NCBI RefSeq assembly: GCF_018687715.1
Contig: NC_056766.1
Location: 45,486,933-45,550,932 of the forward strand
Source: Carya illinoinensis
Taxonomy: Eukaryota; Streptophyta; Magnoliopsida; Fagales; Juglandaceae
DNA length: 64,000 bases
Direction of reading: 5' to 3'
The notes beneath the pieces were generated by a model, which saw only the letters and a program-made list of their open reading frames with translations, did not search any database and had not been told where the DNA came from. Numbering within the stretch: position 1 is the first letter of the stretch; the number at the start of each line of letters is the position of its first letter. Shown here piece by piece: positions 47,302-59,689 of the stretch. The position numbers and the translations under genes were made by a program.

Positions 47302-48528
47302 TCAATCATCACCATCGGCATCCTCATTATCCTCATTAAGCTGCCTTTCAATGTCATTGAAGCGTTGAGTCACAAGTTGCTGCAGGTTATCAACTTTCAC
47401 ATCAAGGCTGTCGAACCGGGCTTCAAGGCAAGCTAGATACTCAAGTACCTGCTGAAGACTGGGCTCCGACGAACCGGGGGCTGAGGAGGATGGCTGAGAG
47501 CTGGATGGGGCCGAGGTAGACGGCTGAGAACCAGATGGTCGGGAGCTCGAAGGCTGAGAGGAGGGAGCGGGAGGGTGCTCAACACGGAGAGGGTGTGGAG
47601 TTGTGTGAGCACGACTCAGCTGGACCGTCCTACAACCAATAGGAGCCTTAAGTGCAATTCGAGGCTCTTGAGGATGTAAAGCAACAGACTGGGAGAGGGC
47701 CAGGCGGGTGATTAGACACGGTAAGGGCAAACCAGTCTGTGTTTTGGAGGACCGATACGCCTCAATAATAACCCGACACAAAAGACTTCCTAGATCAATG
47801 GAGACACCATTGATCAAGGCATACAGCAGAAGGGCACGGTCAAGACCCACATCACTATTATGACCAGTAGGATCTAAGTTCGTAAGAACAATCCTACTGA
47901 GAATGAGGTGATCAGGGGTAAAACGAGCAGTTGAAATAGGGGTTGTCCCTTCCCAACTACTAGGCCGACCACAAAGACAACTAGCAATGACTTGTGGACT
48001 GGGAGGAGATGTCCGTGAGTAGGGAAACTCGGGATAGGACACACGAGGGGCATTTAGCAGAGTCGCTATCATGCCAGAAGTTACTCAGAAAACAACGTTC
48101 CGAAGACTGACTTCAAACGAGTCATCAACAGACACGTCATGTATGTTGGAGTGAAACTCCCTAACCAACTCCACAGAAGGAGTGGGATGACCAGTGGTCA
48201 ATGCCTGCCACTGGCGAGACTCAAAAATGCGGAGAATGATAGTCTCGGTAAGCTCACCTAAGACCACTTCACGCTCGACTATGGGAGTACGATGCGAGAA
48301 GTTCTGAGAATATAACTCCTGGGCCCAGGCACTATGGAAGTGAGCTTGAGCGGGTGCAGGGGGTTTTGGTGAGGACGAACACGTCGAGACATGGTTTCGG
48401 CTGTAGACAGAGTCAAAGACGTTAGACAAGGCTAAGGCAATGCAAAGACGTGATGAATGCATGCATGCTGACACAACAATGCCAACCGACAATGTAGGAC
48501 TTGGTGCATGCCCTATGCCGCTCTTCAT
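47302..48528 (-). pseudogene. Extra ORF of LTR element (plant transposon-protein domain type)
   Basis: One frame of 409 codons from the ATG at 48528 is interrupted once, by a TGA at about 48087 (RNVVF*VTSGMIATLL). The core has EVVLGELTETIILRIFE, WQALTTGHPTPSVELVREF and GLDRALLLYALINGVSIDLG, which I recall from the 'putative plant transposon protein' domain found in long LTR elements. A Ser/Pro-rich linker follows, then a short coiled-coil-like segment (LEARFDSLDVKVDNLQQL) and an acidic end. The role in the element is unknown. It is probably non-functional with the stop. Confidence 0.65.
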
Positions 48529-50074
48529 TTTTCAAAACAATGATAAATGTCTAGTTCAAAGTGTCCCATATGCATGCCAATGCCAACTCATGTGAATGAC
48601 CAACATGCATGCTAATGCCAACCCATGTGCATGACACATATGCAATGACAACCCACTTGCAAGCCAATGCCACTTCTAAACCAAAACACCTTCAAACCCA
48701 ATGCAATCCTAGTTAAACGATGTCCCAAACCTAGGATAGACATGAAATAGATATGGGGACAATGCTATGCCAATGCATGATGAAAAAGAGAATACAAACT
48801 TCATTTAGGCATTTTATCGAACACTTGGAGTGCATCCAAGTGGGAAACTCGAGCATAAGCCCATGGGAGTTCCAAAAACTGCCTAAATACACTCAAAAAC
48901 CCAACAATGGCTCCACAATAGCCTCAATAAACCAAAAGAAATGGAAAACAATCGAAGAAAAATCTCAAATACCCAATCCGAAACCTACATGCATAACACT
49001 CGGAAAACACCCAAAATAAATACACCAAATCATGAAAATACTAAAGAGAAAGGGCTTTACCTTGATTTGGAGATGATTTCGGAAGGAAAACACTCGATTA
49101 AACGAAGAAATTTGAGAAAAGAGGGAAGAAAATCGCACGGGAGGAGGAAAAAGCACGAAACAGAGCAGTCTGCTCGAGCGGCTCGAGCGGCGCTCGAGTT
49201 TTATAGCAGGAGTTCACTTGAGCGAACTTAAAACCCTCGAACGGCTGTCGAGCGGGTTTCGCTCGAGTGGGGTCGAGCGAGGGTCGAGCGAGACCATCAG
49301 AAAAGCACATTTTGCCCAGTTTTGAAGTACACAACACTCACATGACTTGGGCAAATACTGGGAATGTCAATTTTCACACCAAGAGTACATATCAAATGTA
49401 GAGGAGCATCATATTCCCATAAAACACGCAGTTAAAAACAAAGTATCACCAGTAATATAGACGTGCGTGTTTAAGGTGGTCCTTGCTCAATCAAGAAATT
49501 TCAACCGTAAGGCGTGAGCGGGGTTGGGCTGAACATGAAACCATAAGGGCTTGGGAAGCTCATTCAAGACACAGAAAGTCAAACTCAATGCTGCTAGGAC
49601 CTGAATCTTTCTGTTTAAATACTTGTTTAAATACTTCACTTTTTCTTTTCCTTTTGAGATACATATTTTTGCACAAGTGAACCATGATGAGGTCGTCTAG
49701 CCCGTGGTCAATTCTGTATGTAGGTAGAGCTTCCTACCACTTTTGATTGCCTCCCCAATGAACTCACAAGTGGTGAAATGTCAATTGACCGAGTTTGGAG
49801 TGAAGTGTGTGATGCTAGTCACAGATTACAAGAGATGCTCATGTTTCAAACCTTTGTAAAATATAGGTATATGATACAAATCTTAAAAGACACATGCACT
49901 TAGAATTTAGAATTAACAACCCCACTATTATATAGCGCAATCATGAAGTGCATGTACGAGCAGCAAACAACGACAAAGAAACTAGACAACAAAAAAAAAA
50001 AAAAATCAAACAACAACAAAATAAAATAAAACAAAAATGCATGTAATGTATGTAATGCATGTAATGCATACCTG
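48529..50074 (-). other. Non-coding spacer of copy 2, with TCGAGCG repeats
   Basis: About 49165-49290 holds GCTCGAGCGG and GTCGAGCGAGGGTCGAGCG units like those in the LTR, although outside it. 49804-50074 is nearly identical to 11792-12062 of copy 1. 48540-48680 has GCATGC/CAATGCC short repeats. Short frames here are not convincing. Confidence 0.5.
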
Positions 50075-50905
50075 TCAGTCTACAGCACCAAAGCCATGTG
50101 TGGCTTGCGTCTTTCCCTTTTGGATGATCCACCTTGGGTTTTTCTGGGCAAACATCTTCCTGAATTTTTTAGCATAAAATGCTATCTCCTTGTCACTCAT
50201 GGCAAGTTCGTCAGAAGATTCACCAGACTCCTCTCTAATAACATTGAGGGCTATGGACTTGTTTTTCTTATCCATAGGAAGAGTATGTTCATAGGTTTGT
50301 AAGGAACCCACCAACTCTTCAATTCTCATGTTGTCCAAGTCTTTGCTTTCTTCTATTGCAGTGACTTTGGGACGAAACCTCTCAGGAAGAGATCTAAGGA
50401 CTTTTCTCACAATTCTGTCTTCAGGAATTCTATCCCCTAAATTAAAACGAGAATTGACAATATCATTAAGTTTGCTATAGAAGCCATCAAAAGTTTCATC
50501 ATCCTTCATCCTAAGTTCTTCAAAGCTGGTGGTCAGCATTTGAAGTTTAGAATTCTTTACAGCCTTGGTACCTTCATGGGTAACCTCAAGAATGTCCCAT
50601 GCCTCTTTGCAATTTTCACACATGGAGATTCTCTTGAACTCCTCCCGGGACACGGCCATGAACATCGCATTCAGGCCTCTGCTATTCCAACTACACTCGT
50701 TGACTTCATCCCTAGAGTAATTTTCCACACCCTTGGGGGTTTCGACTCTCTCAATGACTACAACCAGTTCTTTCCATCCCTTTGTTATGGAAGCCCACAC
50801 TCGTTCATCTACAGACTTAAGGAAAGCTCTCATTCGAACTTTCCAATACGCATAGTTGCTTCCATCAAAAAATGGTGGAGATGTGAGTGATTGAGACCTA
50901 TCCAT
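50075..50905 (-). CDS. gag: Shortened gag of copy 2 (276 aa, internal deletion)
   Basis: It opens MDRSQSLTSPPFFDG exactly like copy 1 and stays open to ...GFGAVD. Compared with copy 1, 1145 bp are missing between two CTTGG pentamers (12121-12125 and 13266-13270). All three zinc knuckles and the Ser/Glu linker are lost, and the frame rejoins at KNPR|WIIQKGK. The gag core is kept. Whether it is translated is unknown; without knuckles it should not package RNA well. Confidence 0.75.
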   Translation of the reverse strand: MDRSQSLTSPPFFDGSNYAYWKVRMRAFLKSVDERVWASITKGWKELVVVIERVETPKGVENYSRDEVNECSWNSRGLNAMFMAVSREEFKRISMCENCKEAWDILEVTHEGTKAVKNSKLQMLTTSFEELRMKDDETFDGFYSKLNDIVNSRFNLGDRIPEDRIVRKVLRSLPERFRPKVTAIEESKDLDNMRIEELVGSLQTYEHTLPMDKKNKSIALNVIREESGESSDELAMSDKEIAFYAKKFRKMFAQKNPRWIIQKGKTQATHGFGAVD

Positions 50906-50960
50906 TTAAACCACTACAGCAGGATCACACTCAGGAACTAAATCCTAGCGGAGTGAACCC

Positions 50961-50972
50961 GCTCTGATACCA
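50961..50972 (-). promoter_or_regulatory. Primer-binding site of copy 2
   Basis: The minus strand reads TGGTATCAGAGC two bases inside the LTR end at 50975. Confidence 0.85.
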
Positions 50973-50974
50973 AT

Positions 50975-52015
50975 TGAAAAAGCAGTGGTTCTACACAACA
51001 CTACACCTAGAGGGGGGGTGAATAGGTGTAATCTAATTTTTATGGCCTTTTGAAAATTTAATCAAACAAGCAGTTAATGAATGAATCAAATAACACAAAT
51101 AATCAACACTTGATTTTGTTCACAGAGTGGAAACTCATTTGAAGAACATCTTCAAAATTTAAAACCACTATAGAAATTTTAGTTTGTTACAACCAATTTA
51201 GAGACACTCACAAAACCTTTGTAGTAGCTAAACTTGGCTTGCAACACCACGAGTGACCCACTCGATCTCTACACGCATGTAGTGTCGGAACTCCGACCTT
51301 CCTATAGCTTCCCACGAGAACCTCTCGATCTCTGCATCAACGGCAGCTCCGGACTCTTCCGGCCAACAAATATGTCCACTTCAATGGACTCAAGTAAGAG
51401 TTGATTTTGTGTATGTTGTGGTGGAGAAATGTTTATCCAAGAGAGAATCAACCAAATGGGGGAGAGTTTGCTCTAAGAAGTTCTTGGAGGCCCTTAGGGT
51501 TTTTGCTCTGATTCTCCACACATAGAACAGAAGTTAACCTGTTCTATTTATAGTTCCCATCAAATGAGGCGTTCAAAACCCTACATTGTAAGTGATCTGG
51601 AACATTGGCTCGAGCGAGATATCGAGCGAAGGTCGAGCGCCACAATCTGCCAAAGTTCGCTCGAGCGACATGTCGAGCGAGTGTCGAGCGGTTGACTCTG
51701 CCTGAGTTCGCTCGAGCTCAGTGTCGAGCGAGGGTCGAGCAACCCACTCTGCCTGGGTTCGCTCGAGCTCAGTGTCGAGCGAGGGTCGAGCGGTTGAATC
51801 TGCCTGAGTTCGCTCGAGCTGCATGTCGAGCGAGGGTCAAGCGGTGCACTCTGCACAAGTTCGCTCGAGCGCTCTGTCGAGCGAGGGTCGAGCGAAGTCA
51901 CTTTCTTTTGACCTATTATGAGCACTTCAAGCCTTTTCGCAACAACACTTGTTACAACACTATTTTACACAGGTTTTCACAAGAATATGCCAATACGCTC
52001 ATTTTTCCCTCAACA
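50975..52015 (-). repeat. LTR of gag-only element copy 2 (1041 bp)
   Basis: It starts TGTTGAGGGAAA and ends GCTTTTTCA in element orientation. It is nearly identical to 14108-15136, with an extra ACATGTCGAGCG in the minisatellite (about 51605-51895). Confidence 0.88.
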
Positions 52016-52239
52016 AGTCCCACTCGCCTACTTTTTTGACTATATGCACATGCGCTGATGAGTATTGATAGATATTATAATGTTCAATGCATGTGGTCGA
52101 CGTTACTGCCAAGAAGTTGCCGACAAGTTTCCACCCACTTCTCTATCATTATTTATTTGCCATAACACTACTGATCTATATTCTATAATTGGACCCCTTG
52201 GTAAATACTAGTAATCGCGGATACTGAGAGTTTGAGAGC
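52016..52239 (+). promoter_or_regulatory. TNL-2 upstream region
   Basis: From about 52090 it matches 24245-24358 before TNL-1 (GGTCGACGTTA, GCCAAGAAGTTGCCGAC, ATACTGAGAGTTTG), with an extra 45 bp. A CTATAATTGGACC motif at about 52183 may be the TATA region. The retroelement LTR ends at 52015, so only about 75 bp separate it from the conserved block. Confidence 0.5.
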
Positions 52240-55200
52240 ATGACTTCTTCCATGGCTTTTCAATTAGGAGCTTCTTCCTCCTCCTCATCTCCTTCCATCT
52301 CTCTATGGAATTATGATGAATTCTTGAGCTTTAGAGGTGAAGATGTTCGCTATAATTTTATTTCTCATCTAAATCATGCTTTGCGTCAAAGTGGAATCAA
52401 GACTTATATAGACAACAATCTTGAAAGAGGAGAGGAAATTTCACCGGCACTTTTCAAAGCTATTGAAGAGTCACAGATTTCGATCATTGTATTATCTAAA
52501 AACTATGCAGAATCTAGATGGTACTTAGACGAGCTATTGAAGATTCTTGATTGCAAGGAAAGAATGCAACAAATTCTTCTACCAATTTTTTACCATGTGG
52601 ATCCATCAGAAGTACGGCATCAAAAAGGGATTTTTGGGGAATCCTTTAATAAACTTGGAGATAAGCTCAAGGATAATGCAAAGATGCTGATATGGAAGAA
52701 AGCTTTGAAAACAGTAGCCGATTTGTCTGGTTTACCATTAGCGAACTTCCGGTAAGCTTTGCCTACATGTACTTTGTCATCATGTGTATGCATATATGAT
52801 GCTATATATATTTGGGATATTTATGGGTAAAATTGATCAGACAAATCCAAGATCTGAAATGAGGGAACAGGTGAAGATAAAATACCATACAAAGAGAAAA
52901 CTATTTGATATTTGGGATTATTTTTTGCATTGAATAATTATATGCAAAACATGGTCAGATTGTAGAAATCCTTTCTTATTATGGGATTATTCTGAATATT
53001 TTGTGTTTATGATTATTTTTGGAATTGAACTTTTTATGCAAAACATAGTAAAATTAATTTAGAAATCCTTTCTGATACAAGGATTTAGTATCAACTACCA
53101 CTACCACATTAGTTTTACCTAAAGTTTATTGAAGAAATAGAAGAACATGAAACAGATAAAAAATATATATATAGATTTTCTTCTTTTTTGCCCTTTGTAA
53201 CGTCTTTTGATTAATTGCAAGCAAAAGCTAAGGAATAGAGGAATATATATGGAATTTCGTCCATCAATAGACTGTTCAATGAGAGTTGGAAAAAAATAAC
53301 TAAGGAAAGGGTGGGAATTGTTTATTATTTGGGTCATATATATAAAGAATATATAAGATTTGGATTGACGACAAGAAATAATAATAATAAAATAAAAAAC
53401 AGCTTTAAAATATAAGTAGTGGTTTTTAGTTTTAATTTGTTTCTAAATATAAACAGTCACAAATACTTTTAAATTATACATTTCAGATTAATGGGAAAAA
53501 TTTTAGTTAAAAAGTTTGTTATGAATACATACAAAATTAGAATGAAAATCATGTAAGTCAACAACGGAACAAGGTGATCACGACAAATGTACAATATAAT
53601 ATATTAATATTGAAACATTGGAAGGAGAAAGCGGGCCGGCTACTCTTTGATATCATAATAAATTACTCCTTTAACTCAATCGTATTGAATATGGGAAAAG
53701 CTTGTATGCCTCCCCCGACCCATGCATTTGACCGCTCAAAGTGACTGCTGGTCAACATTTTTTATTTTTTTATTTAATGATTAAGGAAGTGATTTTAAGT
53801 ATATTAGTATATTTTTTTTATTTTTTAAAAATATTTAAATCTATTAAAAAAATATGAAAAAAAAGTGACTAGCGATCACTTTGAGCGGTGCTACTCAGGT
53901 GGCAGAGTAATACCGCTCATTGAATATATGTCATCTACCTAGTGTGCAATGGCTGACTCTTTAAATTTTTTTTTTCTTTTTTTATTGATAGGGATGATGA
54001 GTCCGAATTTATCCAAAAAATCATTATGTGGGTGAACCAAAAAATAGTAAAGCGAATGCCTTTAAGAGTTGCCAAGCATCCAATTGGGATAGAATCTCGT
54101 ATACGAGACATTCATCAGCATTTAAGTATCGAAAGGAATGATATTATACGCGTGTTAGGGATATTCGGAACCGGTGGAATTGGTAAGACAACTATTGCAA
54201 ACGATATTTATAATCAGATTTCTTCTCAATTTGAAGGAAGTTGTTTCTTGAGAAATATTAGAGAAACTTCAAAACAAGTAGGAGGTCTGATTCAGCCACA
54301 AAATACACTTCTTTCGGAGATCTTAGGAACAAAATTGGATATTAATGACGTCGATAGAGGAGTCAGTGTAATTTGGCATAGACTTCAATCTAAAAGGATT
54401 CTACTAATTCTTGATGATGTGGATGAAATGGTCCAACTAGAAAAGTTAGCTGGAGATCGTGCTTGGTTTGGTTCAGGAAGTAGAGTCATCATAACAACAA
54501 GAGATCAACATATACTAGATAAATCTAAAGTTGATTCAAAATACGAGGTGATGACTTTGGAAGACAATGAAGCTCTTCAACTATTTAGCTTGTATGCTTT
54601 CGATGAAAAAGAACCACTAAAGGATTATATCGAACTATCCAAACAAGTAACAAAACATGCTCAAGGTCTTCCACTAGCTTTAATAGTGCTAGGTTCGGAT
54701 CTAAAAGGTCGAAATATAGATCAATGGAAAAGTGCATTGGATAAGTATAGAAAAAATCCCCATCGAAAAATCCAGAGTGTACTTCAAATAAGTTATGATA
54801 GTTTGGAAGTTAGTGAGAAAGACATGTTCCTTGATATTGCATTTTTCTTCAAAGAAGAACCTTTGGCTAAGATCATGGAAATATTTGATAGTTACGGTTT
54901 TTATCCGGCTCATGGTATCCAAAGGCTCATGGAAAAGTGTCTTATTACAGTTGGTTGGTCTGGTGATGAATATGTTTGGATGCATGACTTGCTACAAGAT
55001 ATGGGTCGAGAAATTGAACGAGAAAAATCATCCAAAGATCCTAGCAAACGCAACAGATTGTGCTTTCACGAGGATGTTCGTGAAGTGTTGGAAGACGATA
55101 CGGTAAGAGTCACAAAGAAATTCTTGGATTTTACATTTACTTCCTTTCTCTAAAGAGAAATGTACTGGAAAATATTGACTTATGAATTAAGACCTGTCCT

Positions 55201-57360
55201 AGTGGAAAAAATCCTTTAAATTATTAGGAATGAATTCGTTGTTATAAATAGAATTCGTTTATTTATTAAGATGAATCACTAAATTAAGTACCATATGTAA
55301 ATGTCCATCTTTTTAGTTTCAAATATCAGAATATTTTTTAATGTAGTGTCTACTTTCTCTTCTGGCTGGCGTTTGTTTTATGAAAAGTTAAAAAGAGCAC
55401 TCATTTACTCACGTAAGTTGGGAAAGCAAAGACAGTCTTTTATATTTTAACATGAGAATATTTAGTATTGGAAAATAGCATGAAAAGATAACGAGAGAGT
55501 AGTATTTTTTGTGAAATAATATACCGTCAGCTCGAAAATTATTAACTTTAGCAAATTCATGTAACTTATGAACGACTTTATATATGCACTAATTTTGCTG
55601 ACACTTTTATATATGCATTCTCTTATATTAGGGGCCAAACGAAATTGAAGGCATAGTAATAGATTTACCTCAAGGCGATGAGGAGATAAGCTTGCATCCA
55701 AAAGCATTTCGACATATGAAAAGACTGAGAGTCTTTATAAATCGTAATGCACATTTTTCTTGTGCACCCAATTATCTCTCTGACAAGTTAAGAGTCCTTG
55801 ATTGGTATAACTATCCTTCACCATATTTGCCACCTGATTTTCCAGGGAAGAATCTTGTTGTGTTTAGAATGCGTGATAGCATCATCAAGAAATTAGGAGT
55901 TGGATTCAAGCCCAAGGTATGTACAATTATATTCATCAATAATTTTTTTTTTCTTTAAGTTATTTGGTAAACTGCATTCAACTTTTTTTTCTTTTCTTTT
56001 ACAGAATTTGACATCCATGGCTTTCAGATCTTGTAGTTACTTAAAAGAAATTCCGGATCTATCAAGCATCCCTAATTTGAAGGAATTGACTCTCCAAGAT
56101 TGTAGAGGATTAGTTAAGGTGCATGATTCCGTTGGATCTTTGGAATATCTTTCTACATTGTGTTTTCAGGAATGCTCTAAACTCCAAATTCTTCCAAGAA
56201 GCCTTAAGTTGAGATCTTTAAGCCAGTTTGATCTTGGAAATTGCTCAAGCCTCCGTGATCTTCCAGAATTCGAGTGTGAAATGGAATCTTTACGTAGATT
56301 GGATCTACGTGGCACTGCAGTAGAAGAACTACCTTTATCCATCGGGAACCTCGTTGGACTTCGGGAATTATATCTATCGTACTGCAAAAACCTTAAACGT
56401 GTCCCAATTGCTTTCATCCAGTTGCAACATTTACCGAGGCTTTGTATTTTTGGTCGTACAAATATTGTAAAGAAGATGAGGGATGATGGACAATCCCTTG
56501 ATCTGCCTAATGATTCTACAACAATGGAAGACGAGATATCAAATTCAAGCAATGGGAGCACTGCATTACAAGTATCGAATCTTCAAATTAGTTGTTCCCA
56601 TTCAAAATCAAATTTCTTTCCACTATATTGTTTCTTTACCGTGTATTGGTTAGATTTATCGGGGATGGATATTGTTAGCCTTCCCACGAACATCAAAGGA
56701 TTCGTTACACTAACTCATCTTTACTTGAGAAATTGTCATAAACTCGAAGAAATAGCAGAGCTTCCTCCAAATATATTAGATGTACATGTTGATGGATGCA
56801 AGTCACTAGAAAGATTTTCGGAAGTATCAAAAATATTGGAATTCAATGGAAGCCACATCAGATCACTAGAAATCATTTTTATGGACTACTGCAACAAAAT
56901 GCATGAGAATATGTGGAATGATAAAGTGCAAAATCCTTTATTGTGGAAGGTATGTGTGTATGTGTGATCTCATTTTTAATAGTATGCTTGACTCAAAATT
57001 AAATTGATAATGATGATGATATTTGACATTTAACAGGGACTCTATGATTACGACGCTGCTTTGTTTCTAGAAAATCATGAGATTCCAAACTGGTTCAAAT
57101 ATGTTCATGAGTTTTTAGATAATGAGATGGAGAAGGGGCCTGATGATGATGCCCGACAGAGGGGAACAGAAGAATGGGCAATAGATATTGAGGGGCCACA
57201 CTATTTGGAGGATATTAGTGGAATTGTATTGTATGTTGTACTGTTTTTCCATGGTGGTAATGGGTGGCAAAGAATTGATCGTGATGTTAAGATTACCAGC
57301 AAGGGCTCAAATCATGTATGCAGTGTTCAGAAAGGGGTAGAATTGGTTAATCGGGATTGA
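52240..57360 (+). CDS. TNL-2: TIR-NB-ARC-LRR protein truncated in post-LRR domain, 1058 aa
   Basis: Exons are 52240-52751, 53992-55102, 55632-55916, 56005-56949 and 57037-57360, GT-AG with matching phases. It starts MTSSMAFQLGASS. TIR: FLSFRGEDV and SKNYAESRWYLDEL, keeping the Glu at about 98 but with Tyr for the usual Cys. NB-ARC: GIFGTGGIGKTT (228-239), LLILDDVDE, GSRVIITTR, GLPLAL and WMHDLL (MHD 501-503). LRRs are in exons 3-4. Exon 5 stops at TGA (57358) where TNL-1 has Trp. The downstream frame remains homologous (GTGYHVWVGYSNLQPFEQ) to about 57570, where an extra base breaks the last codons. About 90 residues of the post-LRR domain are lost. It could be a hypomorph or a decaying gene. 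Confidence 0.87.
53732..53888. mobile_element. Foldback MITE in TNL-2 intron 1
   Basis: Inverted ends CCGCTCAAAGTGACTGCTGG and, read inward from the right, CCGCTCAAAGTGATCGCTAG enclose an AT-rich core. It is absent from the matching intron of TNL-1 (838 bp against 1240 bp here). No clear target duplication is seen. Confidence 0.7.
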
Positions 57361-57630
57361 ATGAAAGAGCGAGGAACTGGATATCATGTATGGGTGGGGT
57401 ACTCCAATTTACAACCTTTTGAGCAAAGGGTTTTGGACAACTTGCAAGTCCAATTTTGTTTCCATGGGGATTGTTCTGGGCGTTTTCCTCGTGGTTGTCC
57501 TGTGGATGATTTGCCGTTTTATACAAGTTACAGAGCCAAGGTGGTATACAAGAATGAAAGGAAAGCCAATCGAAAAAGGAAAAATGGATGAAGCTAATGT
57601 TCCAAACAGTCCTCCACAGCAATTGACTTA
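57361..57630 (+). pseudogene. Former 3' end of TNL-2 exon 5 beyond the stop
   Basis: The sequence is in frame with TNL-2 and homologous to the last 90 codons of TNL-1 exon 5 up to RKANRKRK, then an extra G shifts the frame. The original terminal motif (SPPQQLT then TAA) is visible at about 57610-57630 in the other frame. Confidence 0.8.
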
Positions 57631-57757
57631 ATCATAACCCAAGTAAGCCACCCCGGTTCGTATTGTGTTTTTGGGGTTGACAATATGGACTTTGTATACA
57701 AGAACGTTAATGCTTTCATAACACTACTGAACTTGTTTTGGCGTGTAAACTCTTGCG

Positions 57758-58353
57758 ATGGCCGGAACAGAGCATGTCATATCCAGGGAGGAGTCACTCT
57801 CCAGGAAGGTTAGTTTTGTCAGAGAAGAAGCTGGTGAAAACATGCAGACAGGGGCAGATCATTGAAATTGAAGAGGAAGCGAATTCAACGTCCAAGATGA
57901 GGAAAGAAAATCTTGAGAAACTACAGGGAAGCAGGAGCCAATATTTCCCGAAATTCAGCTGAGAAGACTATGCCAAAAATACAAAAGGTTTTGGCCTTGC
58001 TGTATGGACACAAAAATTTCAAAAAGTACTTTGAGCCAATAGTGGTATCACTCGGTCCTATCCATCATGGGAAGAAGGAATACCAGGCAGTAGAGGACTT
58101 CAAGCTTGGAATGGCAAGCAAGTTCGTCGAGGAAAGTGGCAGGTCGGGTGAATTTTTGCTCGGGAAAATTGCGAAGAACATCAAGCAACTGAAGCAGTAC
58201 TTGAATCAAAAGGTGGTCGAGAAGTATGATGATGAGACCCTTGCCTGGATGTTATTTGTTGACGGGTGTGCAGTGTTGCAATCCATACACTCTGCATTTA
58301 AACCAGGGCTTATCAAAAAGTTGAAGATAAAAAATGATCAGATGGCTATATGA
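57758..58353 (+). pseudogene. DUF247 gene fragment
   Basis: The start MAGTEHVISREESLSRK is followed by stops near 57845, and the frame reopens as MPKIQKVLALLYGHKNF, FEPIVVSLGPIHHGKKEY, FKLGMASKFVEE and DDETLAWMLFVDGCAVLQ. These are N-terminal motifs of the plant DUF247 family (usually 400-500 residues, of unknown biochemical function). Only the first third is present; it ends in TGA at 58351, after which TNL 3' flank resumes. It is a captured or inserted scrap, absent next to TNL-1. Confidence 0.8.
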
Positions 58354-59670
<1,317 letters not shown>

Positions 59671-59689
59671 GTTATTTATAAGGTTGAAC

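Larger units (their letters stand above)
46910..52015 (-). mobile_element. Gag-only LTR element, copy 2, with extra ORF
   Basis: Minus-strand order: LTR (52015-50975), primer-binding site, shortened gag (50905-50075), spacer with CpG-rich repeats, an extra ORF (48528-47302) and G-rich polypurine-like runs (47222-47285). No protease, integrase or RT is present. The low-coordinate boundary is approximate: a 3' LTR was not found, and inverted TNL flank begins near 46905. It lies just upstream of TNL-2, 224 bp from its ATG. Confidence 0.65.

Noticed and set aside
48753..49231. Plus-strand open frames of 88 and 96 codons
   Set aside because: They lie antisense to the spacer of a minus-strand retroelement, with low-complexity Lys/Asn content and no domain.
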